A stretch of DNA of 64,000 bases from Bacteroides faecium (GTDB lineage Bacteria; Bacteroidota; Bacteroidia; Bacteroidales; Bacteroidaceae), in the NCBI RefSeq assembly GCF_012113595.1, contig NZ_CP050831.1:3534001-3598000 (forward strand), written 5' to 3'. Positions 33,534 through 42,009 of the stretch are shown piece after piece (the stretch's first letter is position 1; every line of letters begins with the position of its first letter). A program made the position numbers and the translations under genes. Below the pieces are notes generated by a model. That model did not search any database, was not told where the DNA came from, and worked only from the letters and a program-made list of their open reading frames with translations.

Positions 33534-34019
33534 ATGAAACAGATTACTTTGTATGTGTACCAAACCATTGACGGATGCCCTGCCCGTGCCGACAAGCAGG
33601 TGGACGATGCTATTCTGAAAGCCGATTGCCTGCTCTTGGATGAAGAAACTTATCTGGATGTATTTATGAATCACCTCGGCTGGCCGCTCACGGAGAAAGA
33701 AACTTTTGTAGTGGCGCAAGCCGATTGTAACCTGACGGAAAAAGAAGGGGTGCAGTTCATCACGGGGGATACCGTGGCGGAACTCTCACGGATGAAAGCT
33801 GCGGGTGACGGGGTGATGGTCGCCTATGGCGAAAGAATTGCGGCTGTGCTGCTCAATAGCGGGCTGGCGGATGAAATCGTGGTAGTTACGCTGCCGAAGG
33901 TCGCAGGGGGTGACGAAAAAGCTTTGTGGCATATTACGGGTGACGGTGCGATGTGGGTGGTACGCTCCTGTAAGGTGCTGGACGGCGAGAAGGTACGAAT
34001 GGTGTACGGAAGGGTGTAA
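33534..34019 (+). CDS. Dihydrofolate reductase/RibD-C-like protein
   Basis: A 161-residue protein of the DHFR-like (RibD C-terminal) superfamily. It opens MKQITLYVYQTIDGCPA, the first strand and loop, has a central LLDEETYLDVF and ends with strands VVVTLPKVAGGDEKALW and VVRSCKVLDGEKVRMVY. It is shorter than many members and the N-terminal loop reads DGCPA instead of DGFIA, so the substrate is unclear. It follows a promoter-RNA-terminator leader, suggesting attenuation control. Whether it reduces a pteridine, a flavin precursor or a drug-like compound cannot be told. It is convergent with the Abi gene, separated by a shared palindromic terminator. Confidence 0.7.
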   Translation: MKQITLYVYQTIDGCPARADKQVDDAILKADCLLLDEETYLDVFMNHLGWPLTEKETFVVAQADCNLTEKEGVQFITGDTVAELSRMKAAGDGVMVAYGERIAAVLLNSGLADEIVVVTLPKVAGGDEKALWHITGDGAMWVVRSCKVLDGEKVRMVYGRV

Positions 34020-34022
34020 TTT

Positions 34023-34087
34023 ATGCGACAGTGTCGCATGAATGGGAGATAACAAGAAAGGTGCGACACTGTCGCACCTTTCTTGTT
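34023..34087. terminator. Bidirectional terminator with repeated TGCGACA palindromes
   Basis: AACAAGAAAGGTGCGACA (34051-34068), one C, then its exact reverse complement (34070-34087): 18-bp arms, usable from both strands between convergent genes. Just before it ATGCGACA/G/TGTCGCAT (34023-34039) repeats the inner part of the same palindrome, so there are two TGCGACA-n-TGTCGCA sites. Confidence 0.8.
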
Positions 34088-34108
34088 GAATTTAGGCAAC
34101 ATTGTTGC

Positions 34109-35005
34109 CTATTTCCAAATATCCTCGTTTTCCCAACCAACCGGAAAGCCCATCGCACGGACATCTATCGAAGGATAGCGGGAAAGCAAATCCTTGAACC
34201 TTTCGACAAACGAATGGTTCGGATTGATTATATCCAACAGATAAACGGTCATGCTCAATATGAAATAAACCTGCCGTGTGCCATTCGCCGGAAGCGTGAC
34301 AAAGGGCTTGCGTGGTGAACGGGGCATTAACGGGCGGATGCTAAGTGTCCGATTCCATAAGCGGCAATGATGGGCGCAAATGTTACGGATATAAACAATG
34401 CTGTGCAGCCATGAAGCAAAAACGGTGTCGGGCAACCCGAAGTAAGCCGCAATGCTCCGCTTTGCCCTTCCAGGAAGCAGATTATTGTATAGAATCGACA
34501 ATGTACCGAAAGAAGTTATTTCCATCGTTATCCAACTTGGTGGAAAAGGATCGGAATACTTGGATTTGAAAGCTGTAACAAATTCCTCGTCACTGCGCTG
34601 GTACTCTTCATCTATCTTTGACAATATCTTGGCGTGACGTACCGGATTGTTAAAATGGGAAGCATCGGCAAACCAATATCCATCCCATTGGGAAGAGAGT
34701 ATATAGGCGGTCTGTGTGCGTACAGCCACTTCGATCTTTTCCAGTTCCGTAATAATCAGCTTGCGAAGCTCACTATCAAACTTATAGATATTGTAAGCGG
34801 CATCGAATGTACTGCCGGGCTTGAACAGATGGTTTTGCTTGTCTGCCAGCAAAGGATACCAGTAGCCGCTCAAACGGTAATAACTGATATTGCGTAGCAG
34901 GTGCAAGGCTTTGGCTTCGTCCGTGAAAACAAGCCCACGCTGTTTGAGCAAAGCAATCTGATCCGGAAAAGATATGAGTTGTTTGGGGTAAGGAATTTTA
35001 GTCAT
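34109..35005 (-). CDS. Abi_2 (AbiD/AbiF-like) abortive infection protein, HEPN fold
   Basis: A 298-residue protein of the Abi_2 family: N-terminal LISFPDQIALLKQRGL and HLLRNISYYRLSGYWYP, and the HEPN ribonuclease motif R-x4-H in YIRNICAHHCRLWNR near residue 210. AbiD/AbiF proteins abort phage growth in lactococci; HEPN members cut RNA. The protein is cytoplasmic and single-gene. It is transcribed from a TATCTTTG box on the minus strand (35077-35084) through a leader containing an inverted repeat. Placed between backbone replication genes and topB, it is an extra defence function carried by the conjugative element, apart from the left-hand defence island. Confidence 0.88.
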   Translation of the reverse strand: MTKIPYPKQLISFPDQIALLKQRGLVFTDEAKALHLLRNISYYRLSGYWYPLLADKQNHLFKPGSTFDAAYNIYKFDSELRKLIITELEKIEVAVRTQTAYILSSQWDGYWFADASHFNNPVRHAKILSKIDEEYQRSDEEFVTAFKSKYSDPFPPSWITMEITSFGTLSILYNNLLPGRAKRSIAAYFGLPDTVFASWLHSIVYIRNICAHHCRLWNRTLSIRPLMPRSPRKPFVTLPANGTRQVYFILSMTVYLLDIINPNHSFVERFKDLLSRYPSIDVRAMGFPVGWENEDIWK

Positions 35006-35025
35006 AGGGGTATAAAAAATAAAAG

Positions 35026-35084
35026 GCTTACCCTGAGCGCGCTGATCTGACGGGAAGCGGGGTAAGCATGTTGCTGCAAAGATA
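35026..35084 (-). promoter_or_regulatory. Promoter and inverted-repeat leader of the Abi gene
   Basis: On the minus strand TATCTTTG (35084-35077) is a -7 box. Downstream, the leader holds an 8-bp inverted repeat, GCTTACCC at 35026-35033 with GGGTAAGC at 35060-35067, enclosing an AGCGCGCT palindrome (35036-35043). The hairpin sits about 20 bases before the Abi start codon, where it could limit translation or bind a repressor. Confidence 0.6.
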
Positions 35085-35193
35085 AAACTATTCTCTTGAA
35101 ATACAAAACACTCGTCCTATTTATTTTGATTTTATAGGGGGTATACGGGTGTACGGGGTTTTCTGCCCCGAACACCCGAAACTTAATCGTGCA

Positions 35194-37314
35194 TCACGGA
35201 TGTAATACCTTAAAATCCCGTCTGCCGCCCTTTCCTTTTGTCTTGTCCGTGCGGGGCGGGAACTCGTACACGGTGCGGAAGTCCTTGTCGAAGGTGACGT
35301 GCGCATCGAAGGTTTTGCCGTCCTTGTTCTTAAAGCCTTTGATTAGGGACGTTTTGCCTTTGGTTACAAGGTCGGTAATCTGTTTGTCGGTAAGCTCTTT
35401 CCCGCCCTTGTTGCGGAAGATGGTAACACCACAATCGACGTTGCTGCACTTGGCGACTTTCGGATAGAAGAGGATGCGCCCGGACTGGCATTTGGGGCAA
35501 GGGATGTGTTCACCGTCCGCAACCGATACCTGCACCTGCAAAAGCTCTTCGGTAATCTGGGCGGTATAGACTTCGATTCCCCTGCGGAACGTGGCAGCGT
35601 CCATCCCGCCCGTCTCGATGCGGGCAAGGGCGGTTTCCCATTGCCCGGTCATTTCGACATCGGCAATGCGTTTGCCCTTTACGGTATAGTACACCGCCAA
35701 CCCTTTCTCGGTCGGGACAAGGTTCTTCTTGTCACGGCGCACGTAGTCACGGGAAAACAGGGTTTCGATAATGGACGCACGGGTGGCGGGCGTGCCGATA
35801 CCGATGTCTTTCAGGCTGTCCCGCAGTTCGGTTTCCTGCAACTCCCTGCCGCAACTCTCCATAGCCGAAAGCAGGCTGCTCTCGGTGTGCAGGGGACGGG
35901 ACTTGGTCTGTTTCTCCACATTCTCCGCCGATTGCAGGGGGAAGGTTTCGCCGGGCTGCAAAGGCGGAAGGGCGGTGGATTCTTCTTCCTCGTCTTTCTC
36001 GCCACGGACGGCACGCCATCCGGCAGACTTGATTACTGTCCCTTTGGTGATAAAGTCGCTACCCGCTGCGGTGAAACGGACGGTTGTAACGTCCTTTACG
36101 CAACGGGCGGAGAAGGATTCAAGCAGGCGGGCGGCAACCATATCGTACACCTTGCGTTCGTCCTTCGGCAGTTCGCCGGGCAGACATTCGGTGATAATCA
36201 AGGCATGGTGATCGGTGACTTTCCCGGCGTCCACGCTGCGGCGGTTGAGTGCCGTCCCTTTCAGGGTGGCGGCATAGGCAGAGAAAGCGGGGTATTGTTC
36301 CAAAAGGGCAATGCGGGACGGGATTTCGTCGAAAACATCGTCGGAGATAAAGCGGGAGCCGGTACGGGGGTAGCTAAGTACCTTTTTCTCGTAAAGCGAT
36401 TGTGCTATGGAAAGGGTTTTGTCGGCTGAAAAGCCGAGCTTGCTGTTGGCTTCCTTCTGCAACGAAGTAAGGTCGTAGAGCAACGGCGGTTCTTGGTTCA
36501 CTTCCTTGCGCTGCACATCGGCAACCATGACCGTGCCCGTGGCGGTAACGGCATTAAGGGCGGTCGTTGCTGCCGGAAGGGTTTCGTACTTGTGTTCGGA
36601 GATGGCGGAGAAGGGCGTACCGTCCTTTTCTGCCGTGACCTTTAGCTGGTAATAGGTCTGCGGGGTGAAATTCCTGTTCTCCAGATAGCGGGAGCAGATC
36701 ATCATCAAGGTAGGTGTCTGCACCCGTCCGAGCGAGAAAATTCCCTGTCCGGCGGCGATGGAAAGTGCCTGCGTGCTGTTGATACCGACTAAATAGTCGG
36801 CGATGGCACGGGCTTCGGCGGCACGATAGAGGTTATCGTAATCGCTGCCGGGTTTGAGCTTATCCAGCCCGTCACGGATGGCACGGTCGGTCAGCGAGGA
36901 AATCCACAAGCGGACGAAAGGTTTGCGGCAACCGAGGTAATTGTAAATATAGCGGAAGATTCCTTCTCCCTCTCTTCCTGCATCGGTTGCCACGACGATC
37001 CGGTCGGACTGGGCGAAAACTTCGCCAATGACCTTTAGTTGTTTGAGTACGCCGGGATCGGATTTGTACTCTTTGCCTTCCCGTATCTGGCGGGGTATGA
37101 ACTTGAACTCCTGCGGGATGATGGGAAGGTTTTCACGGCGGAAGCCGGAGAACCCGTAAGCATCGGGCATGGCAAGCTGGATGAGATGGCCGAACGCCCA
37201 GGTAACGAGGTAGTCGTTGCCTGAAAGGTAGCCATCGTGACGCTGGCGAACATTCAACACGTTTGCTATGTCCTTCGCTACGGAAGGTTTCTCGGCGATA
37301 ATTGCTGTAATCAT
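35194..37314 (-). CDS. topB: Type IA DNA topoisomerase (topoisomerase III)
   Basis: A 706-residue topoisomerase III-like enzyme. The Toprim domain starts IIAEKPSVAKDIANVL and continues through ATDAGREGEGIF. The catalytic tyrosine is in LSYPRTGSRF, and the GRVQTPTL segment is conserved. The C-terminus has a zinc-finger-like set (CPKCQSGRILFY...CSNVDCG) and a basic end. It would relax or decatenate DNA in the excised or transferring element. Type IA topoisomerases of this kind are a regular part of Bacteroidetes conjugative elements. It lies downstream of the DUF3945 gene on the same strand, but a strong terminator between them (37341-37373) argues for a separate promoter. Confidence 0.93.
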   Translation of the reverse strand: MITAIIAEKPSVAKDIANVLNVRQRHDGYLSGNDYLVTWAFGHLIQLAMPDAYGFSGFRRENLPIIPQEFKFIPRQIREGKEYKSDPGVLKQLKVIGEVFAQSDRIVVATDAGREGEGIFRYIYNYLGCRKPFVRLWISSLTDRAIRDGLDKLKPGSDYDNLYRAAEARAIADYLVGINSTQALSIAAGQGIFSLGRVQTPTLMMICSRYLENRNFTPQTYYQLKVTAEKDGTPFSAISEHKYETLPAATTALNAVTATGTVMVADVQRKEVNQEPPLLYDLTSLQKEANSKLGFSADKTLSIAQSLYEKKVLSYPRTGSRFISDDVFDEIPSRIALLEQYPAFSAYAATLKGTALNRRSVDAGKVTDHHALIITECLPGELPKDERKVYDMVAARLLESFSARCVKDVTTVRFTAAGSDFITKGTVIKSAGWRAVRGEKDEEEESTALPPLQPGETFPLQSAENVEKQTKSRPLHTESSLLSAMESCGRELQETELRDSLKDIGIGTPATRASIIETLFSRDYVRRDKKNLVPTEKGLAVYYTVKGKRIADVEMTGQWETALARIETGGMDAATFRRGIEVYTAQITEELLQVQVSVADGEHIPCPKCQSGRILFYPKVAKCSNVDCGVTIFRNKGGKELTDKQITDLVTKGKTSLIKGFKNKDGKTFDAHVTFDKDFRTVYEFPPRTDKTKGKGGRRDFKVLHP

Positions 37315-37340
37315 ATTTCTTTGGTTTTTAATAGTTTGAC

Positions 37341-37373
37341 AAAAAGCATCCCGCCCTAAGTGACGGGATGCTT
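37341..37373 (-). terminator. Terminator between the DUF3945 gene and topB (minus strand)
   Basis: AAGCATCCCG (37344-37353) pairs with CGGGATGCTT (37364-37373); on the minus strand it is followed by TTTTTG. It ends the DUF3945 transcript. Confidence 0.8.
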
Positions 37374-37414
37374 CGGATAATTACTTGTGATAATCTTACC
37401 GGATAAAACGGGTA

Positions 37415-38965
37415 TCAGAGGCGGGGACTTTTGCGCTGCCGGGGTTTGGGCTTGTCCTGTTGCTGCTCCTGTTTCTTATCTTCTTTCTTGCCCTCTTTCT
37501 GTTCCTGCTTGCGGTCTTGCTGTTCCTTCTGCTCTCCGGTGGGACGGGTTTGTGCGGACTGCAAGGCTTCTTTCAGGCTCTTGGTGGCTTCGTTGGTCTT
37601 GCCCTCGGAATTGACGGCTACCTGCACCTCGTTCTCGACGGCGGGTTTGACACGTCCTTCTTCAAGTGCGGTCTTGTAATCCTTGGGGAACATGAAGGCG
37701 GGGTATTTCTGTCCGGGCTGCCATGTGATGTACCCCTGATAGGATTTGCCGTTCTGGTCTTTCAAACCGGAAACTTTGACCGTGCCGCCGCCCGCAAGTT
37801 CCGTTTGCGACTTTTCGGTAAGTTCCTGCTTGCGGAAGGTCTTGGGGACTTCCTGATTGGCGGTCTGTTTCTGTAACTCCTTGTGTGCGTCCATCGCCAG
37901 TTTAGCCCGGTCATTGAACAGCAATTCGAGTTGCATCTTGGCGGCGTTGAACTGGACGGGGGCTTCGTAGGTTTTGGGCTTCTGCCCTTCTTTGGCTTTG
38001 GTCTGGAATTTACATACCACGGCTTCGCCCTTTTTCAGCCGTGCCACCTCGTCCGGGGTGAAGGTATGCCCGTTCTTCTCCGCCGGGATGCGCACCTTGT
38101 CAGCCGGGAAGGATGCCAGTTCGTTCGTTTTCTGGTTACGGCTGACGAGGGACGGGACTTTCTCGCCCGCCCGGTTGGTGAGTTCGACAATGCGCCCCAT
38201 GTTCCCGGCGGTCTTGATAGCGTCGCTATCTTCCTTCGTGAAGGTATGCCCGAAGAATTGCTGCTGCAACTTTTGGGGATCGAGAATCCCGTGGCTGCAA
38301 ACGACTACCCTGCCGTCGGGGGCTTCACGCAAGGAAAGCTGGCTGTCGTTGGCATGGGAGATCGAATCGAGATTGAAATATACCCGGACGGTCTTGTCGG
38401 TCTGGAAGCCCCGTAACATCTGGTCGAGCATACCGTTCTGCTCGATCTGTTCACGTTTGATGCCGAGATTGGCGAGCGAGTTCCAATCTATCTTTTCCAC
38501 ATCGTACTTGTACTGCGGCTGTTGCTGTGCCTGCCCTTGCTGCGGTGCATCTGTCGGCTGCTGCTGTTGCTGCCCTGCGGCAGGCTGCGCCTGTTGCTCG
38601 CCCTGTTGTTGTGCCTGTGCGGGATGTTGTACCTCGTACTGTGCCATGCGTGCCTGTCCTTCGGGCGTGGGGTTCTGCACGGTCTGCTGAAAATCTGCCG
38701 CTACCCGTTGCACATCCTCTTCCGGCACACGGAAGAAATGGAAACGGGTGGGATCTTTCAACTGGTTCCAAAGATTGGAAAAGAAGTTGGAGAACATATC
38801 TCCGTGGCGATCTACCCGTAGCAGGTCGTTGTTGTCCTCTAACGGGTTCTTGGTTTGTAACTCTCCGTCCTTTACTCCGCTGACGGCTTGGATGGTCTTT
38901 TTCTCCTGATCCATGACAAGAAGAATATCCATCAGTTGTTCGCTGTTGTCCGGTCTTTCGTCCAT
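37415..38965 (-). CDS. DUF3945/DUF4099 domain protein
   Basis: A 516-residue protein beginning MDERPDNSEQLMDILLVMDQ. The order is: an N-terminal DUF4099-like part; a long Gln/Ala/Pro-rich linker (about residues 120-150, with runs of Q); a central DUF3945-type region with repeated FFGHTFTKEDSDAIKTAGNMG and VSRNQKTNELASFPADKVR elements; and a Lys/Gln/Glu-rich low-complexity tail. Proteins of this family are always found beside topoisomerase and mobilisation genes in Bacteroidetes elements, but their function is unknown. No enzymatic motif is visible. The Gln-rich coding stretch causes G+C-rich shadow frames on the other strand. Confidence 0.85.
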   Translation of the reverse strand: MDERPDNSEQLMDILLVMDQEKKTIQAVSGVKDGELQTKNPLEDNNDLLRVDRHGDMFSNFFSNLWNQLKDPTRFHFFRVPEEDVQRVAADFQQTVQNPTPEGQARMAQYEVQHPAQAQQQGEQQAQPAAGQQQQQPTDAPQQGQAQQQPQYKYDVEKIDWNSLANLGIKREQIEQNGMLDQMLRGFQTDKTVRVYFNLDSISHANDSQLSLREAPDGRVVVCSHGILDPQKLQQQFFGHTFTKEDSDAIKTAGNMGRIVELTNRAGEKVPSLVSRNQKTNELASFPADKVRIPAEKNGHTFTPDEVARLKKGEAVVCKFQTKAKEGQKPKTYEAPVQFNAAKMQLELLFNDRAKLAMDAHKELQKQTANQEVPKTFRKQELTEKSQTELAGGGTVKVSGLKDQNGKSYQGYITWQPGQKYPAFMFPKDYKTALEEGRVKPAVENEVQVAVNSEGKTNEATKSLKEALQSAQTRPTGEQKEQQDRKQEQKEGKKEDKKQEQQQDKPKPRQRKSPRL

Positions 38966-39185
38966 AAACTTAAATTTTTAATGGTGAATACTAACGGTTT
39001 CAGTGGAAACCGGACGTAAATATATAGGGGAAAGCATTGATAATTAGCAAGTTTACAGCGGGGTGTCGCTACTTGTCATCCGGTTCGCAGGTTTGTCGTG
39101 GCGGATAGCGGGAGAATGGGGAAAGTTCGGGGTGCAAAGTGATATAAAGCAAAGGGGGAAGTCTTTTATCAGGCATCAGGGAAAT
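38966..39185. other. Intergenic region upstream of DUF3945
   Basis: No gene is supported. It must hold the minus-strand promoter of the DUF3945 gene, but I see no clear -7 box. The right side borders the composite regulatory repeat at 39186-39335. Confidence 0.5.
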
Positions 39186-39335
39186 AAAATACAGTAATTA
39201 CTGTATTTTTCGGGATTTTGTTTTATATTTGGGCAAAAGGACAAATGAAGCCGTTAAATATCCTTTTGCGGACGATTATCGAAAAAGAACGGACGGGAAA
39301 CGAAAAGGGAATTGAAGGACGGCGGGGTATCTTTG
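39186..39335 (+). promoter_or_regulatory. Composite regulatory repeat: palindrome (copy 2) + TATATTTG + promoter repeat (copy 3)
   Basis: AAAATACAGTAA followed by its exact reverse complement (39186-39209) is a perfect 24-bp palindrome. TATATTTG follows after 14 bp (39224-39231). Then comes GAAGCCGTTAAATATCC (39247-39263), and GATTATCGAAAAAGAACGG begins the ~60-bp promoter repeat (39274-39335) with -7 box TATCTTTG (39328-39335). The same ~150-bp order recurs at 62602-62753. It drives the lipoprotein at 39362. Confidence 0.8.
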
Positions 39336-39361
39336 GAGTGATATATTAAAAATGAGATATT

Positions 39362-40267
39362 ATGAAACAAAAAACAATTTTGATTATGGGATTACTTAGT
39401 ATGTTTGGACTAAATAATACTGGCTGTATAAATTCACAGTCAAGTAATAAATTTCAAGGAAGAGAACTTCATTATGCTATAAATGATAGTCTTCCGAAAA
39501 ACTACTATTTACTAACTATGTCATGTAATGGATGCAACTTTCGTATTTTGATTAACGATGTTCCCGTATATGGTTTTTGGGATACCGGAATGTATACGGG
39601 TTCATATCCAATCAATCACTTCATGTTGAGAAGTGGTGCGCAAAAATTGAAAGTGGAATTATATCCTGTTTATCAACACGAAGAACTGGGAATAAACAGT
39701 GAAGAGCCTTTATATTTAGAAATAAAAAAAAGATTAAATACTGGAGATTTAGATGATTATGTCCCGGTATTAATCAATCCAATTCCCAAAATACAAAAAG
39801 GTATTCCTTACTATGAATATGAATGTATATTTAAAGCAGAGGTTCCTTATGAGATAAGTGAACTTGATAATCTAGTAGATTTGAGTAAAGAAGTAGATAT
39901 AGAAAAGCAAGTAGTCGCTAAATATAATGAAATAAAAGAATTATATGAAAAAAAGAAATATGCTGAATTTCAAGATGAGTTTAGATTAAGAGATGAAAGA
40001 ATTAAGATAAGCCATTATCTTAGTGAGGATAAAAGTCAAAAAATATTAGAGAATGATATGAACCTAATGAAAGGAAATTACAAAAAAGTCGCCCCAATAG
40101 AAAACTACAACATTAAATTGTATGGAAATAATAAATTGATATTATTGGAAGATAAATGTGATTTAGATTATTTATTCCGTTTAGATGATGGTGGTGAAGA
40201 AATATGGCCTATTTCTTTTTATTTAGGAAAGAGAAAAGGAAGCGACAAATTGGAGATAGTATTTTAG
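39362..40267 (+). CDS. Lipoprotein of a three-member cargo family (member 1)
   Basis: A 301-residue lipoprotein with signal peptide and lipobox (NNTGC, residues ~18-22). The mature protein has a beta-rich domain starting YYLLTMSCNGCNFRILIND with a YPINHFMLRSGAQKLKVELYP segment. A second strand-rich part follows, and then a helical region (KQVVAKYNEIKELYEKKKY) before a C-terminal strand pair. Two relatives (42010-42936 and 62792-63772) share the same order of blocks. It is probably anchored in a periplasmic-facing membrane. The family is unknown to me. Location behind the regulated promoter repeat suggests condition-dependent expression; an immunity role is possible but unproven. Confidence 0.8.
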   Translation: MKQKTILIMGLLSMFGLNNTGCINSQSSNKFQGRELHYAINDSLPKNYYLLTMSCNGCNFRILINDVPVYGFWDTGMYTGSYPINHFMLRSGAQKLKVELYPVYQHEELGINSEEPLYLEIKKRLNTGDLDDYVPVLINPIPKIQKGIPYYEYECIFKAEVPYEISELDNLVDLSKEVDIEKQVVAKYNEIKELYEKKKYAEFQDEFRLRDERIKISHYLSEDKSQKILENDMNLMKGNYKKVAPIENYNIKLYGNNKLILLEDKCDLDYLFRLDDGGEEIWPISFYLGKRKGSDKLEIVF

Positions 40268-40338
40268 TTTTTATATAAGTAGAAATGGCAATAGATACGA
40301 CTATGATACCTAAAAAGTAAATACCTAACGTCTATTAG

Positions 40339-40397
40339 GATTGAAAAAGAACGGACGGGAAACGAAAAGGGAATTGAAGGACGGCGGGGTATCTTTG
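40339..40397 (+). promoter_or_regulatory. Dispersed promoter repeat, copy 4
   Basis: GATTGAAAAAGAACGGACGG then the same body as copy 3 (GGGAATTGAAGGACGGCGGGG) and the -7 box TATCTTTG (40390-40397). The body is almost base-for-base the same as at 39274-39335. It serves the small membrane protein at 40424. Confidence 0.8.
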
Positions 40398-40423
40398 GCA
40401 AAAGAAAGAGTTACAACAAGATT

Positions 40424-40726
40424 ATGAACTTAATATTTAAGCGTATGGGTGCAGTTGCAAAATTTCTCTTAAACATCACGCTAATAACTGTTATCAGCGT
40501 TGTGTTACGGATTATAGTTTCTTATTATCCGGATTATGATGTACGGGATTTTGACACGAAAATATTCCCTTATATCATAACAGGGCTATTCTTTCTTGCC
40601 GCCTTTCTGAACCCGGAAGGAAGCCTGTGCCGTAAAGGGGATTTGATTATAGGCATCATCGCCCTTGTCCTGTCAATCATCATATCCTTTATAGCCTACG
40701 AACTCGAACACATGAGTTGGCACTAA
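40424..40726 (+). CDS. Small membrane protein
   Basis: A 100-residue protein with three hydrophobic segments: around residues 10-30 (VAKFLLNITLITVISVVLRI), 46-62 (YIITGLFFLAAFL) and 74-92 (IIGIIALVLSIIISFIAYEL). Charged loops lie between. I recognise no family. It is followed 14 bases later by a membrane-anchored DUF2931-like protein and shares its promoter (copy 4 of the dispersed repeat), so the two may work as a membrane pair. Confidence 0.7.
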   Translation: MNLIFKRMGAVAKFLLNITLITVISVVLRIIVSYYPDYDVRDFDTKIFPYIITGLFFLAAFLNPEGSLCRKGDLIIGIIALVLSIIISFIAYELEHMSWH

Positions 40727-40740
40727 CTAAATAGTCATTT

Positions 40741-41925
40741 ATGGAAACGATCTATCATTTCTTCAAAGAGGACAAAGCCAATGCGGTGCTATTGGTTATC
40801 GCCTGCCTGTTGCTGTGCTTTCTTCTTTACAAGGTGGCAGGAATCAAAATCAGGTTCAACAAGAAAGAACCGAGAACGGTTTTTTCATGGAGTCCGTCTG
40901 TCAGTACTCCATATAATTATCCGGTTGAACTTCTCCGTTGCAAGGTGGGTTTCGGGAACAAAGGTAAAAGTTTTCCGGTCTTTGATTCGTATCCGATATT
41001 GGGTATCGGAGAAAGCGGAGCAGGTGGAGTCGATTTAAATGCTTTCGACATAGAACGCGGATTTCCAATTCCCAATAGTATTGATATTTTGTGGGTTGCA
41101 TATACCGAGAAGAAATTCTATCAAGCAAATATCCAATTTTCAGAGGAATTGCAAAACAGAATATTGGAGTTATTTCGAGAGGGGTACTATGGCGTTAAAG
41201 AAAAGCAGCGGTTCAGATACAACAACCTTGTCATAACACTTCTGCCGGAAGGAAAAATATGGCTATACCTCGATGGGGCGCACCGTTATGTCCGTTTGGA
41301 TTATACACTACAGGCAGAAGAGGTATCAGTAGAATTAAGTGATTATGTGGATACCCGTCATAAAACAATGGATGATTTTTGTACAGGTCGATTGTCGGAT
41401 TATCCCAAAGCGATTGAAAATCTATCGAAAAATGGTATTCCTAAAGGATTATGGGATACTTATGCAGAGAGGTTTCCGTATGATATTCAGATTGAGTTTG
41501 AGAATGAGCAGAGTGTATTTGATCCGGATTACGGGTATTATTGTTCCAATGGTGAGATGCTCGGAAGTCTTGATGATGTAAAGTATTATCCTATGGCACG
41601 GCTGAAACATTTGATAATGGCATGGAACGTTGCCGACACGGTATATACGGGGCATCTGTTTTTTAATGAGAATGAGGTTATACGCAATTATCCTGCGGCA
41701 TTTGGCGATGAATCTAATCCCGATATTCGGGGGAAATTTCTGATTAAAGTCGGTGAACAAAACAACCGATTTGACATCAGCCTTAGAGTTGGTGAGAGAG
41801 AATGTAAATTTGAGGAAACACAAATTCATGTCTTTAAGGTAACGCCAGAGAACAAAGATAAGGACGATCATTTGTTTTACTGGAATTATCGAGGTGAAGA
41901 GGTCAAAAAATATATAGGAGAATAA
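40741..41925 (+). CDS. DUF2931-like membrane-anchored protein
   Basis: A 394-residue protein with one N-terminal transmembrane segment (VLLVIACLLLCFLLYKV). A DUF2931-type domain follows: FSWSPSVSTPYNYPVELLRCKVGFGNKG, IPNSIDILWVAYTEKKFYQA and ITLLPEGKIWLYLDGAHRYV. DUF2931 proteins are often lipoproteins next to toxin effectors, where they act as immunity. A second, shorter repeat of the same features appears in the C-terminal part (YYPMARLKHLIMAWNVADTVYTGHLFFNENE). A short promoter-like remnant lies directly after its stop. Confidence 0.65.
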   Translation: METIYHFFKEDKANAVLLVIACLLLCFLLYKVAGIKIRFNKKEPRTVFSWSPSVSTPYNYPVELLRCKVGFGNKGKSFPVFDSYPILGIGESGAGGVDLNAFDIERGFPIPNSIDILWVAYTEKKFYQANIQFSEELQNRILELFREGYYGVKEKQRFRYNNLVITLLPEGKIWLYLDGAHRYVRLDYTLQAEEVSVELSDYVDTRHKTMDDFCTGRLSDYPKAIENLSKNGIPKGLWDTYAERFPYDIQIEFENEQSVFDPDYGYYCSNGEMLGSLDDVKYYPMARLKHLIMAWNVADTVYTGHLFFNENEVIRNYPAAFGDESNPDIRGKFLIKVGEQNNRFDISLRVGERECKFEETQIHVFKVTPENKDKDDHLFYWNYRGEEVKKYIGE

Positions 41926-41937
41926 GAATATACTAAT

Positions 41938-41951
41938 CGGGGTATCTTTGG
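41938..41951 (+). promoter_or_regulatory. Truncated promoter repeat, copy 5
   Basis: Only the final CGGGGTATCTTTGG of the dispersed repeat remains, with the -7 box TATCTTTG at 41943-41950, 13 bases after the previous stop. It is likely the promoter for the lipoprotein at 42010. Confidence 0.65.
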
Positions 41952-42009
41952 TGGAGAATGCAGGATAAAATAATAAACATTGGATTATGTACATTAAAAT
42001 GCTTGAATT

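Noticed and set aside
35506..36429. Long plus-strand open frame of 307 codons
   Set aside because: It lies wholly inside topB, whose minus-strand protein has all topoisomerase motifs; the plus-strand translation has no recognisable domain.
37431..38883. Several plus-strand frames rich in Cys, Leu and Pro
   Set aside because: Reverse side of the Gln-rich DUF3945 coding region; low-complexity artefacts.
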